This document shows positions 1-10,006 of a stretch of DNA of 64,000 bases, piece after piece. Source of the DNA: Roseateles_B sp041912595 (GTDB lineage Bacteria > Pseudomonadota > Gammaproteobacteria > Burkholderiales > Burkholderiaceae_C); NCBI GenBank assembly GCA_041912595.1, contig JAYRMR010000004.1, positions 76,153 through 140,152 on the forward strand. The letters are read 5' to 3'. Each line of letters opens with the position of its first letter. The first letter of the stretch is position 1. Made by a program: the position numbers and the translations under genes. Below the pieces are notes generated by a model that was not told where the DNA came from, did not search any database, and saw only the letters and a list, made by a program, of their open reading frames with translations.

Positions 1-159
1 GCGCAGGCGGGTGGGAAGAGACATGGGAAAGGCTCCGGTCCAGGACGGTTCAATGCCCGGCAGTGTAGGGATTTGCACGCTTCTCGGACGTAAAGAATCG
101 CTAGGCAAAACACGCAGGGCCAAGGCCTCGTCCGCGTGCTTGCCCGCCGTTCGGCCATG

Positions 160-186
160 AAAAAACCCCGCCGTGGCGGGGTTTTG
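160..186 (-). terminator. Rho-independent terminator after gap
   Basis: On the minus strand a perfect CCCCGCC / GGCGGGG stem with a two-base loop is followed by a run of six T, about 20 bases past the gap stop codon. The plus strand also has a short T run after the stem, so it may stop transcription both ways. Bases 1-159 hold no gene that I can support. Confidence 0.85.
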
Positions 187-205
187 CAGTGGGCGGACGC
201 CGGCT

Positions 206-1204
<999 letters not shown>

Positions 1205-1404
1205 GCGGAAGTCTCCGGAGTGAAATGAAAAAGCTGAAATTCGCGACTGGGCGGGATTTTCGCCGATTCCGGAGCCCTGGCGGCGCCGGGGCCTGAAACA
1301 AAGGGGGTACGAAGGGCCAGGCTTGGATCTGGCGCAAACCCGCGCGCCGGCGCACGCCCTGTCCGCCGCCTTCCGGCCGCGCTTGCGCCGTCAGCCGCCC
1401 ACCG

Positions 1405-2424
1405 TCAGCCGCCCGCCTCGGTCGCCGCGCCCAGCTCCAGCTTGCCGCAGGGCACCTCGACCTGCATCGTGGTGCCGAACAGCTCGTTGGCCTGCCGGTC
1501 GGACGAGAAGGCGATCTGGCGCTCGCCCAGCCACTTCAGGAACATCGTGCGATTGGGGTCGTGCGCACCGACTTCCCGGACCCGGTTCGGCCGGGCCGGC
1601 CCGAAGTTCGTGAAGTGCAGCTTGAACGGGCAGTTCATGCTGCGGAAGTCGAAGCGGGCCTGCAGCTGCTGGGCGCCCTGCATGAAGCCCAGGAACTCGG
1701 CCAGCGCGAAGGACTCGCGCTTGAGCACCGTCTGGCGATGGCCGTTGGGCACCAAGGTGAAGAGCTGCTCCACGGTCTGCGGCTTCTCCTGCCCGGTGCG
1801 GCAGGGCATGCGGTAGTCCTGTACGCGCTCGGTCATGGCGGCCTCCAGGCGCTTGTTGCCGGAGGAGTACACCACCTTCACCGCCGGCGGCTGGGTCCCG
1901 TCGCCTGTGAACGTGGCCTCGAGCATCACGTGGTGCATCTCGCGGGTCAGCGTGTCGAGTCGGTCGGGGTCGTGACGGGGCGTCACGATGCACAGGCGCT
2001 CGCCCGTGCCGTTCTCGTCCGGCACGGGCGGCTGGTCGAGGACCGAGTTGCCGAAGCTGAACTCCTGCACCGCGTGCACCGTCCCGTCCTGGGGCTGCAG
2101 GCAGGGCAGGCGGTAGTCGCCGACGTGGTGGTAGACCAGGTCCTGCATGTCCTCGTGGGCCGTGTTGGCCAGCACCTCCACGCGTGGCGCGGCGTCGGGC
2201 TTCTCGAAGTGCAGGCGCAAGCGCATGAAGCCATGCCGGCGGTCCAGCGCGTGGTGCGCGGGGTAGGCCGGTGCTTGCTTCGGCATCTGCAGGCAGGCCA
2301 GCGACTGCGCAGGCGACGGCGGCGTGGCATCCGTCTGGGCCTGCGCGCCCGCGGCCGCAGCGGCCATGAAAAAGGCCGCCAGCAGACGGCCCTTGACGGC
2401 ATTGATGCGCGATTGTGTTTTCAT
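1405..2424 (-). CDS. Secreted protein of unknown function with a duplicated ~100-residue unit
   Basis: I do not recognise this 339-residue protein. It has a clear Sec signal peptide (charged start, hydrophobic stretch rich in Ala, cleavage near AQA-QT at about residue 30), so it should be periplasmic or outer. Two similar units can be seen: each ends in a DYR-L/M-PC motif, with the cysteines at 108 and 208 exactly 100 residues apart, followed by a strand-rich segment with a conserved acidic or Gln-rich stretch. Further cysteines near both ends could pair with these. The spacing suggests an internal duplication of a small beta-rich domain. It sits between tkt and gap in the same direction, with 50 bases to tkt and 200 bases to gap, but nothing suggests a metabolic role. 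Confidence 0.75.
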   Translation of the reverse strand: MKTQSRINAVKGRLLAAFFMAAAAAGAQAQTDATPPSPAQSLACLQMPKQAPAYPAHHALDRRHGFMRLRLHFEKPDAAPRVEVLANTAHEDMQDLVYHHVGDYRLPCLQPQDGTVHAVQEFSFGNSVLDQPPVPDENGTGERLCIVTPRHDPDRLDTLTREMHHVMLEATFTGDGTQPPAVKVVYSSGNKRLEAAMTERVQDYRMPCRTGQEKPQTVEQLFTLVPNGHRQTVLKRESFALAEFLGFMQGAQQLQARFDFRSMNCPFKLHFTNFGPARPNRVREVGAHDPNRTMFLKWLGERQIAFSSDRQANELFGTTMQVEVPCGKLELGAATEAGG

Positions 2425-2474
2425 GCGCTCCTCTCCTGTGGAATGGAGCGCACTCTATCGCAGATCGAGGCGGC

Positions 2475-4517
2475 TTAACGCTTCAAGCGTGCGGCACCGA
2501 CGGCCACCTTGACCGTGTCAACCACGTTCTCGGCGGTGAAGCCGAAGTGCTTGAACAGCACGGGCGCCGGGGCGGACTCGCCGTAGGTGTCGATGCCCAC
2601 GACGGCGCTCACGCCGTACTTCCACCAGAAGTCGCTCACGCCGGCCTCGACGGCCACGCGGGGCAGGCCGGCGGGCAGCACGCTCTGCTTGTAGGCGGCG
2701 TCCTGGCGGTCGAAGACATTGGTGCTCGGGACCGAGACCACGCGGGCGGCGATGCCGTCCTTGGCCAGCAGGGCCTGGGCGTTCATGGCCAGCTGCACTT
2801 CGGAGCCCGAGGCCATGATCACGACCTGGGCCTTCTTCTTCAGGCCCACTTCGCTCGGCTCGGCCAGCACGTAGGCGCCCTTGGCGATCTCGTCGACGGC
2901 CGTCTTGGGCGCGTAGGGCAGGTTCTGGCGCGACAGGGCCAGCACGCTGGGGCGCTGGGCATTGCCGATGGCCATGGTCCAGGCGACGACCGTTTCCACG
3001 GTGTCGGCCGGGCGCCAGACGTCCAGGCCGGGGATCAGACGCAGGCTCGAGACGTGCTCGATGGACTGGTGGGTCGGGCCGTCTTCACCCAGGCCGATGG
3101 AGTCATGCGTGAACACGTGGATCACGCGCTGCTTCATCAGCGCGGCCATGCGGATGGCGTTGCGGCTGTAGTCGCTGAAGGTCAGGAAGGTGCCGCCGTA
3201 GGGGATGTAGCCGCCATGCAGGGCGATGCCGTTCATGATGGCGGCCATGCCGAACTCGCGCACGCCGTAGTTGATGTGGCGGCCGCCGTTGGCGCTGCCG
3301 TCCGCCTCGATGCGGAAGGCGGGCGTGCTCTTGGTGTTGGTCAGGTTGGAGCCGGTCAGGTCGGCCGAGCCGCCCAGCAGCTCGGGCAGCGCGGCGGTGA
3401 AGGCTTCCAGGGCCAGCTGGCTGGCCTTGCGGCTGGCCACGGTCTCGGCCTTCTCGTGGGCGGCGACGACAGCGTCCACGGCGATCTGCGCGAAGTTGGC
3501 GGGCAGCACGCCGGCCATGCGGCGCTGGAACTCGGCGGCCAGCTCGGGATGGGCGGCGGCGTAAGCGTCGAAGCGCTCGTCCCAGGCCTTCTCGAGGGCG
3601 GCGCCGGCGGTCTTGGCGTCCCAGGCGGCATAGACGTCGGCCGGGATCTGGAAGGGCTCGTGCGACCAGCCCAGGGCCTCGCGCGTCAGCTTGATTTCCT
3701 CGGCGCCCAGCGGCTCGCCGTGGGCCTTGGCGGTGTTGGCGCGGTTGGGCGAGCCCTTGCCGATGTGCGTCTTGGAGATGACCAGCGTGGGCTTGTCGCT
3801 GCTCTTCTTGGCGGCGGCGATCGCGGCGTCCACGGCATCGACGTCATGGCCGTCGATGGGGCCGATCACGTTCCAGCCATAGGCCTCGAAACGCTGGGCG
3901 GTGTTGTCGATGAACCAGGGCGCGACCTGGCCGTCGATGGAGATGCCGTTGTCGTCGTACAGCGCGATCAGCTTGTTCAGCTTCCAGGCGCCGGCCAGCG
4001 AGCAGGCCTCGTGGGAGATGCCTTCCATCAGGCAGCCGTCACCCAGGAAGACGTAGGTGTGGTGGTCCACGATGGCATGGCCGTCGCGGTTGAATTCCTT
4101 GGCCAGCATCTTCTCGGCCAGGGCCAGGCCCACGGCGTTGGTGATGCCCTGGCCCAGCGGGCCGGTGGTCGTCTCGACGCCCGGGGTGATGCCCACTTCG
4201 GGGTGGCCCGGCGTCTTGCTGTGCATCTGGCGGAAGGCCTTCAGGTCGTCGATCGACAGCGCGTAGCCGCTCAGGTGCAGCAGGGCGTAGATCAGCATCG
4301 AGCCGTGGCCGTTGGACAGCACGAAGCGGTCACGGTCCGCCCATTGCGGGTTCGTCGGGTTGTGACGCAGGTGGCGACCCCACAGGGCGACGGCCATCTC
4401 GGCCATGCCCATGGGCGCGCCCGGGTGGCCGGAGTTGGCCTGCTGCACGGCGTCCATGGCCAGTGCGCGAATGGCGTGGGCCATCAGGGTGGGGGTGCTT
4501 GCAGCGGTGTCAGCCAT
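2475..4517 (-). CDS. tkt: Transketolase
   Basis: A thiamine-diphosphate enzyme that moves two-carbon units between ketose and aldose phosphates in the pentose phosphate pathway and, where present, the Calvin cycle. The 680 residues match the family. The first domain carries the substrate-side motif NGHGSMLIYALL and the cofactor motif GDGCLMEG...DDNGISIDG; the middle pyrimidine domain begins around residue 370 (RKASQLALEAF, GGSADLTGSN, then THDSIGLGEDGPTHQ); the C-terminal domain follows from about 540. The ATG at 4517 is preceded by an A-rich, SD-poor stretch. It leads the minus-strand carbon-metabolism group that ends in gap. Confidence 0.97.
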   Translation of the reverse strand: MADTAASTPTLMAHAIRALAMDAVQQANSGHPGAPMGMAEMAVALWGRHLRHNPTNPQWADRDRFVLSNGHGSMLIYALLHLSGYALSIDDLKAFRQMHSKTPGHPEVGITPGVETTTGPLGQGITNAVGLALAEKMLAKEFNRDGHAIVDHHTYVFLGDGCLMEGISHEACSLAGAWKLNKLIALYDDNGISIDGQVAPWFIDNTAQRFEAYGWNVIGPIDGHDVDAVDAAIAAAKKSSDKPTLVISKTHIGKGSPNRANTAKAHGEPLGAEEIKLTREALGWSHEPFQIPADVYAAWDAKTAGAALEKAWDERFDAYAAAHPELAAEFQRRMAGVLPANFAQIAVDAVVAAHEKAETVASRKASQLALEAFTAALPELLGGSADLTGSNLTNTKSTPAFRIEADGSANGGRHINYGVREFGMAAIMNGIALHGGYIPYGGTFLTFSDYSRNAIRMAALMKQRVIHVFTHDSIGLGEDGPTHQSIEHVSSLRLIPGLDVWRPADTVETVVAWTMAIGNAQRPSVLALSRQNLPYAPKTAVDEIAKGAYVLAEPSEVGLKKKAQVVIMASGSEVQLAMNAQALLAKDGIAARVVSVPSTNVFDRQDAAYKQSVLPAGLPRVAVEAGVSDFWWKYGVSAVVGIDTYGESAPAPVLFKHFGFTAENVVDTVKVAVGAARLKR

Positions 4518-4729
4518 GGTGGGTGCGGGCGGGAAGTTGGGGGTAAACCCGGCATTTTAAGCGGCGAAGACGACACCGGCACGCGCCGACAAACCCTGCC
4601 TGCGCGCAAACGATTACGCGCCCCGGGCGCCGTCGAGGGCTTCACGGACCTTGATCCATGGCAAGGCGGCCTGCGCCCCCAGCGACGAGCCTAGGCAGGA
4701 TCGACCAGAACATGCACGGAGACATCGCC

Positions 4730-5365
4730 ATGACCGGCCTCAAGCCCCTGACCCTGCGCATCATCCGCGACGAGCACTCGGCCCTGGCCGCCATGCTGCG
4801 CACCCTGCCGCTGCTGCTGGCCGAGCACCGCCGCGCCGGCACGCTGCCGGACTTCGGCGCGCTGCGCGCGATGCTGTTCTATGTGGACGAGTTCCCCGAG
4901 CGGCTGCACCACCCGAAGGAGTCGGAGCTGCTCTTTCCCAAGCTGCGCGCCCGGGCGCCCGCGCTGCGCGAGCTGCTGGACAAGCTCGACGACGACCACG
5001 CCCGCGGCGAACGCGCCATCCGCGACCTGGAGCACACGCTGCTGGGCTTCGAGATGCTGGGCGATGCCCGCCGCCAGCCCTTCGAGCAGCAGGCCGAGCG
5101 CTATGTCCACCACTACCTCCAGCACATGGAGATCGAGGAGCGGGAGATCCTGCCCGCGGCGATCCAGCTGCTCAGCGAGGAGGACTGGCAGGACCTGGAC
5201 GAGGCCTTCGCCCAGAACCAGGACCCGCTCGCGGGACGCCACCTCGGGCAGCTGCAGCAGGAGCTCGCCGGCCCGTACCAGGCCGTCTTCCAGCGCGTGC
5301 TGAGTGCCCTGCCCGAACCCCTCGGACTGGCGCCCGCGCCCGGGCGCAACCCGGGTCGGGCGTGA
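4730..5365 (+). CDS. Hemerythrin-like (HHE) cation-binding protein
   Basis: A 211-residue all-helical protein of the hemerythrin HHE family, which binds a di-iron centre or other metal and is used for oxygen or nitric-oxide sensing, iron handling or stress repair. The pattern H-E near the start (IIRDEHSAL), H-x-KE in LHHPKESELLFPKL, a helix with DDDHARGE and a last helix with HHYLQHMEIEEREILPAA supplies the family ligands. I chose the ATG at 4730 because GGAGA lies seven bases upstream; an upstream in-frame ATG at 4658 lacks such a site. It is transcribed away from tkt across a 212-base gap and is followed after 160 bases by the porin-like gene. The partner and exact role are unknown. Confidence 0.88.
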   Translation: MTGLKPLTLRIIRDEHSALAAMLRTLPLLLAEHRRAGTLPDFGALRAMLFYVDEFPERLHHPKESELLFPKLRARAPALRELLDKLDDDHARGERAIRDLEHTLLGFEMLGDARRQPFEQQAERYVHHYLQHMEIEEREILPAAIQLLSEEDWQDLDEAFAQNQDPLAGRHLGQLQQELAGPYQAVFQRVLSALPEPLGLAPAPGRNPGRA

Positions 5366-5528
5366 CCGTGGCGCAACACTTGGCGACGCCGGAACTCGCC
5401 CAGTCGTGAGCTAAGCAACAGGCGGGCGCCTGTCGCACGCATTAGGGCTTCTACTGAGGCGAGTGAGGATCGATAAAGCCGCATTGGCGCCGGATGGGCT
5501 GGCGCGACATCCTCAGAAGGACCTTGTG

Positions 5529-6674
5529 ATGACACCTGCCCGGCTTCCCAAGCGGCATCGCCTCGGCGCCCTCCTCCTGCTCGGCGGCCTCTGCGCCTCC
5601 GCCCAGGCCGTCGACTTCAGCTGGTCCGGCTTTGCCAACGTGACCGCCTCCAAGGTCGTCAGCGGCTCCGGACTCGACATCGGCTACCCCGACACGACGC
5701 AGTGGACGAACTGCCCCTGCTTCATCTCCGACTTCTCGCACGGCAGCGTGATCGAGTCCAAGTGGTCACTGACCCCGGAATCGCGCGTGGGCCTGCAGGG
5801 CAGCTGGACCTTCGATCCGAAGTGGTCCTTCACCGCCCAGGCCATGGCGCGACACAGTGCGCAGAAGGCCAAGGTCGAGCTGGAGTGGGCCTACCTCTCC
5901 TACGCCCTCACGCCGGAATGGACGATCCAGGCCGGCCGCAAGCGCCTGCCGCTGTTCTATTACTCCGACTACCAGGACGTGAGCTTCGCCTACACGTGGG
6001 CGCGCGTGCCGCCGGACGTCTACGGCTGGGCCGTCGTGAACTACAACGGCGCCAACATCACCTACCGCAGCGACGTCATGGGCTGGGCGGTGAAGTCCAG
6101 CGCCTACGTCGGCCAGGAGCACACCAAGGATAACCCCATCGCCCGCCTCGAGTCGCCCGTACCGGCGCAGATCGACTGGGACAATATGTGGGGCGCCGAC
6201 CTGGAGATCAACCGCGACTGGTTCACCATGCGCATCGCCTACAACAGCTCCCGCCAGCGCCTCGTGCGCGAGGGCGTGCAGGTGAGCCCCGATCCGGACG
6301 TCTTCGGCAAGAACTCCAAGCAGAGCTTCGCGTCCATCTCGTTCAACGTCGACAAGGACGACCTGATCGTGCGCAGCGAGTTCTCCAAGGTGGACCGCTC
6401 GCCCGCCCGGGGCAGCTACTTCGGCTACCTCGTCGGCGTCGGCTACCGCTTCGGCAACTTCACGCCCATGGTCACCATGAGCCAGCTGCGCGCCTACGAC
6501 AACGACTTCAGCGTCCTGGCCGAGCGGGACAAGCTGCGCACCTTCACCCTGCGCTACCAGCTCAACGACAGCAGCTCGCTGAAGTTCCAGTACGACCGCA
6601 GCCACTGGGACTACCTGAACGGCACCGACACGCTGCGCAAGGTCGTCACCCTGTCCTATGACACGGTCTTCTGA
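5529..6674 (+). CDS. Outer-membrane beta-barrel protein (porin-like)
   Basis: A 381-residue precursor with a signal peptide (RLGALLLLGGLCASAQA, cleaved near residue 27) and then alternating polar/hydrophobic beta strands with many aromatic residues, ending in ...VVTLSYDTVF. The terminal aromatic Phe is the hallmark recognised by the BAM machinery. I infer a trimer-type or general outer-membrane channel, but the substrate cannot be read. The start at 5529 has AGAAGGA eight bases upstream; a longer frame from a GTG at 5463 has none. The next gene, a small PstS-like periplasmic protein, starts only 14 bases after the stop, so the two are probably co-transcribed and functionally linked. Confidence 0.82.
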   Translation: MTPARLPKRHRLGALLLLGGLCASAQAVDFSWSGFANVTASKVVSGSGLDIGYPDTTQWTNCPCFISDFSHGSVIESKWSLTPESRVGLQGSWTFDPKWSFTAQAMARHSAQKAKVELEWAYLSYALTPEWTIQAGRKRLPLFYYSDYQDVSFAYTWARVPPDVYGWAVVNYNGANITYRSDVMGWAVKSSAYVGQEHTKDNPIARLESPVPAQIDWDNMWGADLEINRDWFTMRIAYNSSRQRLVREGVQVSPDPDVFGKNSKQSFASISFNVDKDDLIVRSEFSKVDRSPARGSYFGYLVGVGYRFGNFTPMVTMSQLRAYDNDFSVLAERDKLRTFTLRYQLNDSSSLKFQYDRSHWDYLNGTDTLRKVVTLSYDTVF

Positions 6675-6687
6675 GCAGGGAGTCGAC

Positions 6688-7128
6688 ATGCAGCATCACC
6701 AGACACCCACCCGCCTCTTCGCCGCCCTGACCCTGACCCGGACCCTGGCGCTCGGCCTGAGCGCCACGGCGCAGGCCGACATGGTCGTGATCGTGCATCC
6801 CAGCAATGCCGCCGCGATGGACGACGAGCAGATCAGCAAGATCTTCCTTGGCCAGACCAAGACCTTCCCCGGCGGCGCCGAGGCCACGCCGGTCGACCAG
6901 AAGGACGGCGCGGCAGCGCGCGAGGACTTCAACGCCAAGGTGCTGAAGAAGAGCTCGGCGCAGCTCAAGGCCCTGTGGGCGCGCCAGATCTTCACCGGCG
7001 GTGCCAAGCCCCCGAAGGAGCTGGAGGGCGACGAGGCCGTGGCCAAGTTCGTGGCCAGCACGCCGGGCGCCATCGGCTATGTCGATGCGGGCAAGGCCGG
7101 CAGCGGCGTGAAGGTGCTCAAGCGCTGA
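6688..7128 (+). CDS. Small PstS-like periplasmic protein (phosphate-binding-protein fold fragment)
   Basis: A 146-residue exported protein: signal peptide to about residue 32 (ALGLSATAQA-D), then a segment that resembles one lobe of phosphate ABC-transporter binding proteins: VVIVHPSNAA, the DDEQISKIFLGQTKTFPGG block typical of PstS relatives, a central ARQIFTGGAKPP and a closing GAIGYVDAG. At this length it is only about half of a classical PstS, so it is one of the short stand-alone family members and probably not a transporter receptor by itself. It has AGGGAG upstream of the ATG and lies 13 bases after the porin gene. I infer that the pair handles a solute at the outer membrane or in the periplasm; the ligand is unknown. 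Confidence 0.8.
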   Translation: MQHHQTPTRLFAALTLTRTLALGLSATAQADMVVIVHPSNAAAMDDEQISKIFLGQTKTFPGGAEATPVDQKDGAAAREDFNAKVLKKSSAQLKALWARQIFTGGAKPPKELEGDEAVAKFVASTPGAIGYVDAGKAGSGVKVLKR

Positions 7129-7153
7129 TCGGCCCGGTCACACCGGCCCCCGC

Positions 7154-7187
7154 AGCGGGCAGCCACCTCCGGGGGCTGCCCGCTTTT
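7154..7187 (+). terminator. Rho-independent terminator after the porin/PstS-like pair
   Basis: An 11-base perfect stem (AGCGGGCAGCC with GGCTGCCCGCT) with a nine- to ten-base loop is followed by TTTT. It lies 25 bases after the PstS-like gene and before murU, so it should separate the two units. Confidence 0.8.
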
Positions 7188-7235
7188 CCTGGTGCGGGCC
7201 CGACCGCCCGCCCGGCCTGGATAGACTCCACCCCC

Positions 7236-7946
7236 ATGAGAGCCATCATCCTGGCAGCCGGCCGCGGCGAGCGCATGCGGCCGCTGACCGACCACACGCC
7301 CAAGCCCCTGCTGAACGTCCGCGGGCAGCCGCTCATCGTCTGGCACATCCAGGCCCTGGCCGCTGCCGGCGTGCGGGACATCGTCGTCAACTGCGCCTGG
7401 CTCGCGGAGCAGTTCCCCGCGCAACTGGGCGACGGCAGCCGCTACGGCGTGCGCCTGCACTACAGCGACGAGCAACGCGACCACGGCCGCGCCCTCGAGA
7501 CGGCTGGCGGCATCGCCAAGGCCCTGCCGCTGCTGTGCGCGGACGGCGACGACGCGTTCTGGGTGCTCTCCGGCGACGTCTTCCTGCCCGGCCTCGCGCT
7601 CGACGTGCAGGCCGCGCGGGACTTCGCCGCCAGCGAGCGCCTCGCCCATCTGTGGCTGGTGCCCAACCAGCCTCACCATCCCCGCGGTGACTTCGGCATC
7701 AGCCCCGAGGGCCTCGCCCTGAGCGGCGAGGCCGTGAGCCCGCGCTACACCTGGTCCTGCGTGGGCCTCTTCCGGCGCGCGCTGTTCGACGGTGTGCCCC
7801 CGGACCAGCCGCTGCCCCTGCGCCCCTGCCTGGAGCGCGGCATCGGCGCCGGGCGCATCAGCGCCTCGCTCTACCGCGGCGAGTGGACCGACGTCGGCAC
7901 GCCCGAACGCCTGGCCGCCGCGCAGCAGGGCCGCGCCGCCGGCTGA
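7236..7946 (+). CDS. murU: N-acetylmuramate alpha-1-phosphate uridylyltransferase
   Basis: A 236-residue nucleotidyltransferase of the sugar-phosphate family. It opens with the diagnostic ILAAGRGERMRPLT...KPLL signature; a GD pair (LSGDVF) binds the metal and nucleotide, and the end has the WTDVGTPERL motif shared by MurU proteins. MurU, with the kinase AmgK, recycles N-acetylmuramic acid from the cell wall straight to UDP-MurNAc and bypasses the fosfomycin target. AmgK is not next to it here. The ATG at 7236 has no clear Shine-Dalgarno sequence, but the protein start fits the family. Other nucleotidyltransferases (mannose-1-phosphate type) are close relatives, so the exact substrate is a family-based inference. 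Confidence 0.85.
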   Translation: MRAIILAAGRGERMRPLTDHTPKPLLNVRGQPLIVWHIQALAAAGVRDIVVNCAWLAEQFPAQLGDGSRYGVRLHYSDEQRDHGRALETAGGIAKALPLLCADGDDAFWVLSGDVFLPGLALDVQAARDFAASERLAHLWLVPNQPHHPRGDFGISPEGLALSGEAVSPRYTWSCVGLFRRALFDGVPPDQPLPLRPCLERGIGAGRISASLYRGEWTDVGTPERLAAAQQGRAAG

Positions 7947-8229
7947 CGATCCCAACGTTCCGATACAAGACGTCGGCCTGCCACAACAGGCCGCGGCGCT
8001 CGCTCGCGCCTGAACCCTGTCAAGTCTTACAGCTTCGCCCCGCCTGTAGGCCGAACGGCGTGCGAATCGCGCGCAAACCCTGAGCGCACCGGGCGATTGC
8101 CGCCCGAACAATCGCCTCGCGCCGCTGGCAGTCCCGCAGCGTGCATGCATCCCGGGGCCTGCTGACATTGCTCGCTGCCACGAGCAGGGCGGTGTGGGGT
8201 CCCTCTTTCCTAATCGTCAGGAGACCTCC
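7947..8229 (+). other. Intergenic region, no gene seen
   Basis: This 283-base stretch between murU and the aminopeptidase gene holds no frame with coding character. It ends with the AGGAGA ribosome-binding site of the aminopeptidase at 8219-8224. A promoter for that gene should lie here, but I see no convincing -35/-10 pair. Confidence 0.5.
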
Positions 8230-9849
8230 ATGCAACGCAAGAATGCCTTGTCCGCCCTGGCCCTCGCGGCCAGCCTCGTGTGCCTCAGCGTCCCGGCCCA
8301 CGCCGGCGAGAAGATCTGGATCAGCCTGGGCGACGCCGCCTTCGGCGAGCTCCAGAAGCTGCAGCCCGCCACCCGCTCGACGGCCTCCGTGGCCGTGTCC
8401 GAGGCCCAGCTGCGCCGCGGCGAGATCGCCGGCCTGGCCACCCCGGCCGCGGCCCTCAAGGGCGAGAAGGTGCACCTCGTGCAGATCGACGAGGACCTGC
8501 TGCCCACGCTCTCCGAGGCCCTGCACGAGAACCAGCACCGCTGCGGCGGCTACATGCACCATGCCAGCGAGCGCGACGGCCGCCGGGCCCTGGACCTGCA
8601 TGCCGCCGGCAGCCTCAATGCCCGCATCCTGACGGACCGCCGCAGCCTCGCGACCCGCCCGAGCTACGTCATCGACCAGCAGACGGTGGTCAACCCGATG
8701 CTGTCGCAGATGCAGGCCAGCAACATCGTGCAGACCATCTCGGACCTGTCCAACAACTACACGAACCGCTACTACCAGACCAGCGGCGGCGTGAACGCCT
8801 CGGACTGGCTGAAGAACAAGTGGCTCACGATGGCCAACGGCCGCACCGACATCACGGTCGAGCAGTTCACGCACAGCGGCTGGAAGCAGAAGTCGGTGAT
8901 CGCCACCATCAAGGGCACGGACAACCCGAACGAGATCGTCGTGCTGGGCGGCCACCTGGACTCGATCAACGGCTCGGGCACCACCGAGACGACCCGCGCG
9001 CCGGGCGCTGACGACGATGCCTCGGGCGTCGCCAGCATCACCGAGATCTACCGCACGCTGCTGGCCAACAACTACAAGCCGCGCCGCACGATCAAGTTCA
9101 TGGCCTATGCGGCCGAGGAAGTGGGCCTGCGCGGCTCCGCCGAGATCGCCAACAGCTTCTCCGCGGCCGGCGCCAACGTCGTGGGCGTGGTGCAGCTGGA
9201 CATGACGAACTACAAGGGCGCGGCGAACGACATCTACATCTTCACCGACTACACCGACAGCGCCCAGAACACCTTCGTCACCAACCTCATCAAGACCTAC
9301 CTGCCGACGCTGACGGTGGGCACGGACCGCTGCGGCTACGCCTGCTCGGACCACGCCTCCTGGAACGCCAAGGGCTATGCCACGACGATGCCCTTCGAGT
9401 CGTCCTTCTCGGGAGACAACAAGGCGATCCACACGGCCAACGACACGCTGGCCAACAGCGACAGCACGGGCGCCCACTCGCTGAAGTTCGCCCGCATGGG
9501 CCTGGCCTATGCCGTGGAGCTGGGCAGCGACGGCCCGACGACGACGCCCGGCGACAAGACCGAGACCTTCACCGGCAGCCTCAGCACGGGCCAGACCAAG
9601 AGCTTCGGTCCCTTCAAGGTCGGCGCGGGCGGCACGTTCAAGCTGTCCACCACCGGCACGGGTGACATCGACATCTACGGCCGCCTCGGCGCCGTGCCCA
9701 CGACCAGCACCTATGGCTGCAAGTCCGACGGCAGCACCGCCACCGAGACCTGCACGATCAACGTCACCGCCAACAGCGATGGCTATGTGCTGGTCAAGGG
9801 CTACACGGCCGGCAGCTACACGCTGACCGTGACCTACCGCCCGCAGTGA
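8230..9849 (+). CDS. Secreted M28-family leucine aminopeptidase with C-terminal PPC domain
   Basis: A 539-residue zinc exopeptidase that removes N-terminal residues from peptides outside the cell. Layout: signal peptide (cleavage near AHA-GE, residue 25), a propeptide to about 135, an M28 catalytic domain to about 430, and a pre-peptidase C-terminal (PPC) domain at about 440-539. The catalytic part closely follows the Vibrio proteolyticus enzyme: zinc ligands His242, Asp262 (in ADDDASG), Glu297, Asp324 and His401, general base Glu296, and the CGYACSDH disulfide loop. AGGAGA lies six bases before the ATG. In the Vibrio enzyme the propeptide and C-terminal part are removed after export, and the same is expected here. 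It stands alone as a transcription unit. Confidence 0.95.
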   Translation: MQRKNALSALALAASLVCLSVPAHAGEKIWISLGDAAFGELQKLQPATRSTASVAVSEAQLRRGEIAGLATPAAALKGEKVHLVQIDEDLLPTLSEALHENQHRCGGYMHHASERDGRRALDLHAAGSLNARILTDRRSLATRPSYVIDQQTVVNPMLSQMQASNIVQTISDLSNNYTNRYYQTSGGVNASDWLKNKWLTMANGRTDITVEQFTHSGWKQKSVIATIKGTDNPNEIVVLGGHLDSINGSGTTETTRAPGADDDASGVASITEIYRTLLANNYKPRRTIKFMAYAAEEVGLRGSAEIANSFSAAGANVVGVVQLDMTNYKGAANDIYIFTDYTDSAQNTFVTNLIKTYLPTLTVGTDRCGYACSDHASWNAKGYATTMPFESSFSGDNKAIHTANDTLANSDSTGAHSLKFARMGLAYAVELGSDGPTTTPGDKTETFTGSLSTGQTKSFGPFKVGAGGTFKLSTTGTGDIDIYGRLGAVPTTSTYGCKSDGSTATETCTINVTANSDGYVLVKGYTAGSYTLTVTYRPQ

Positions 9850-10006
9850 TCGCGGCGCGGGCGCGGTCGCAAGGCCGCGCCTGCGAGGCCTGGATGCACC
9901 GGCCCGGGAGGGCCTGATCCGGCCCTGGAACGACACCCGCGCTACACCCGCACGACACCGGCATGACAGGCCCGTGCCACGCGCACCGGCCCTGATCGCG
10001 CCCCGA

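Noticed and set aside
2415..4694. Long plus-strand frame opposite transketolase
   Set aside because: Shadow of a certain gene; no recognisable protein features.
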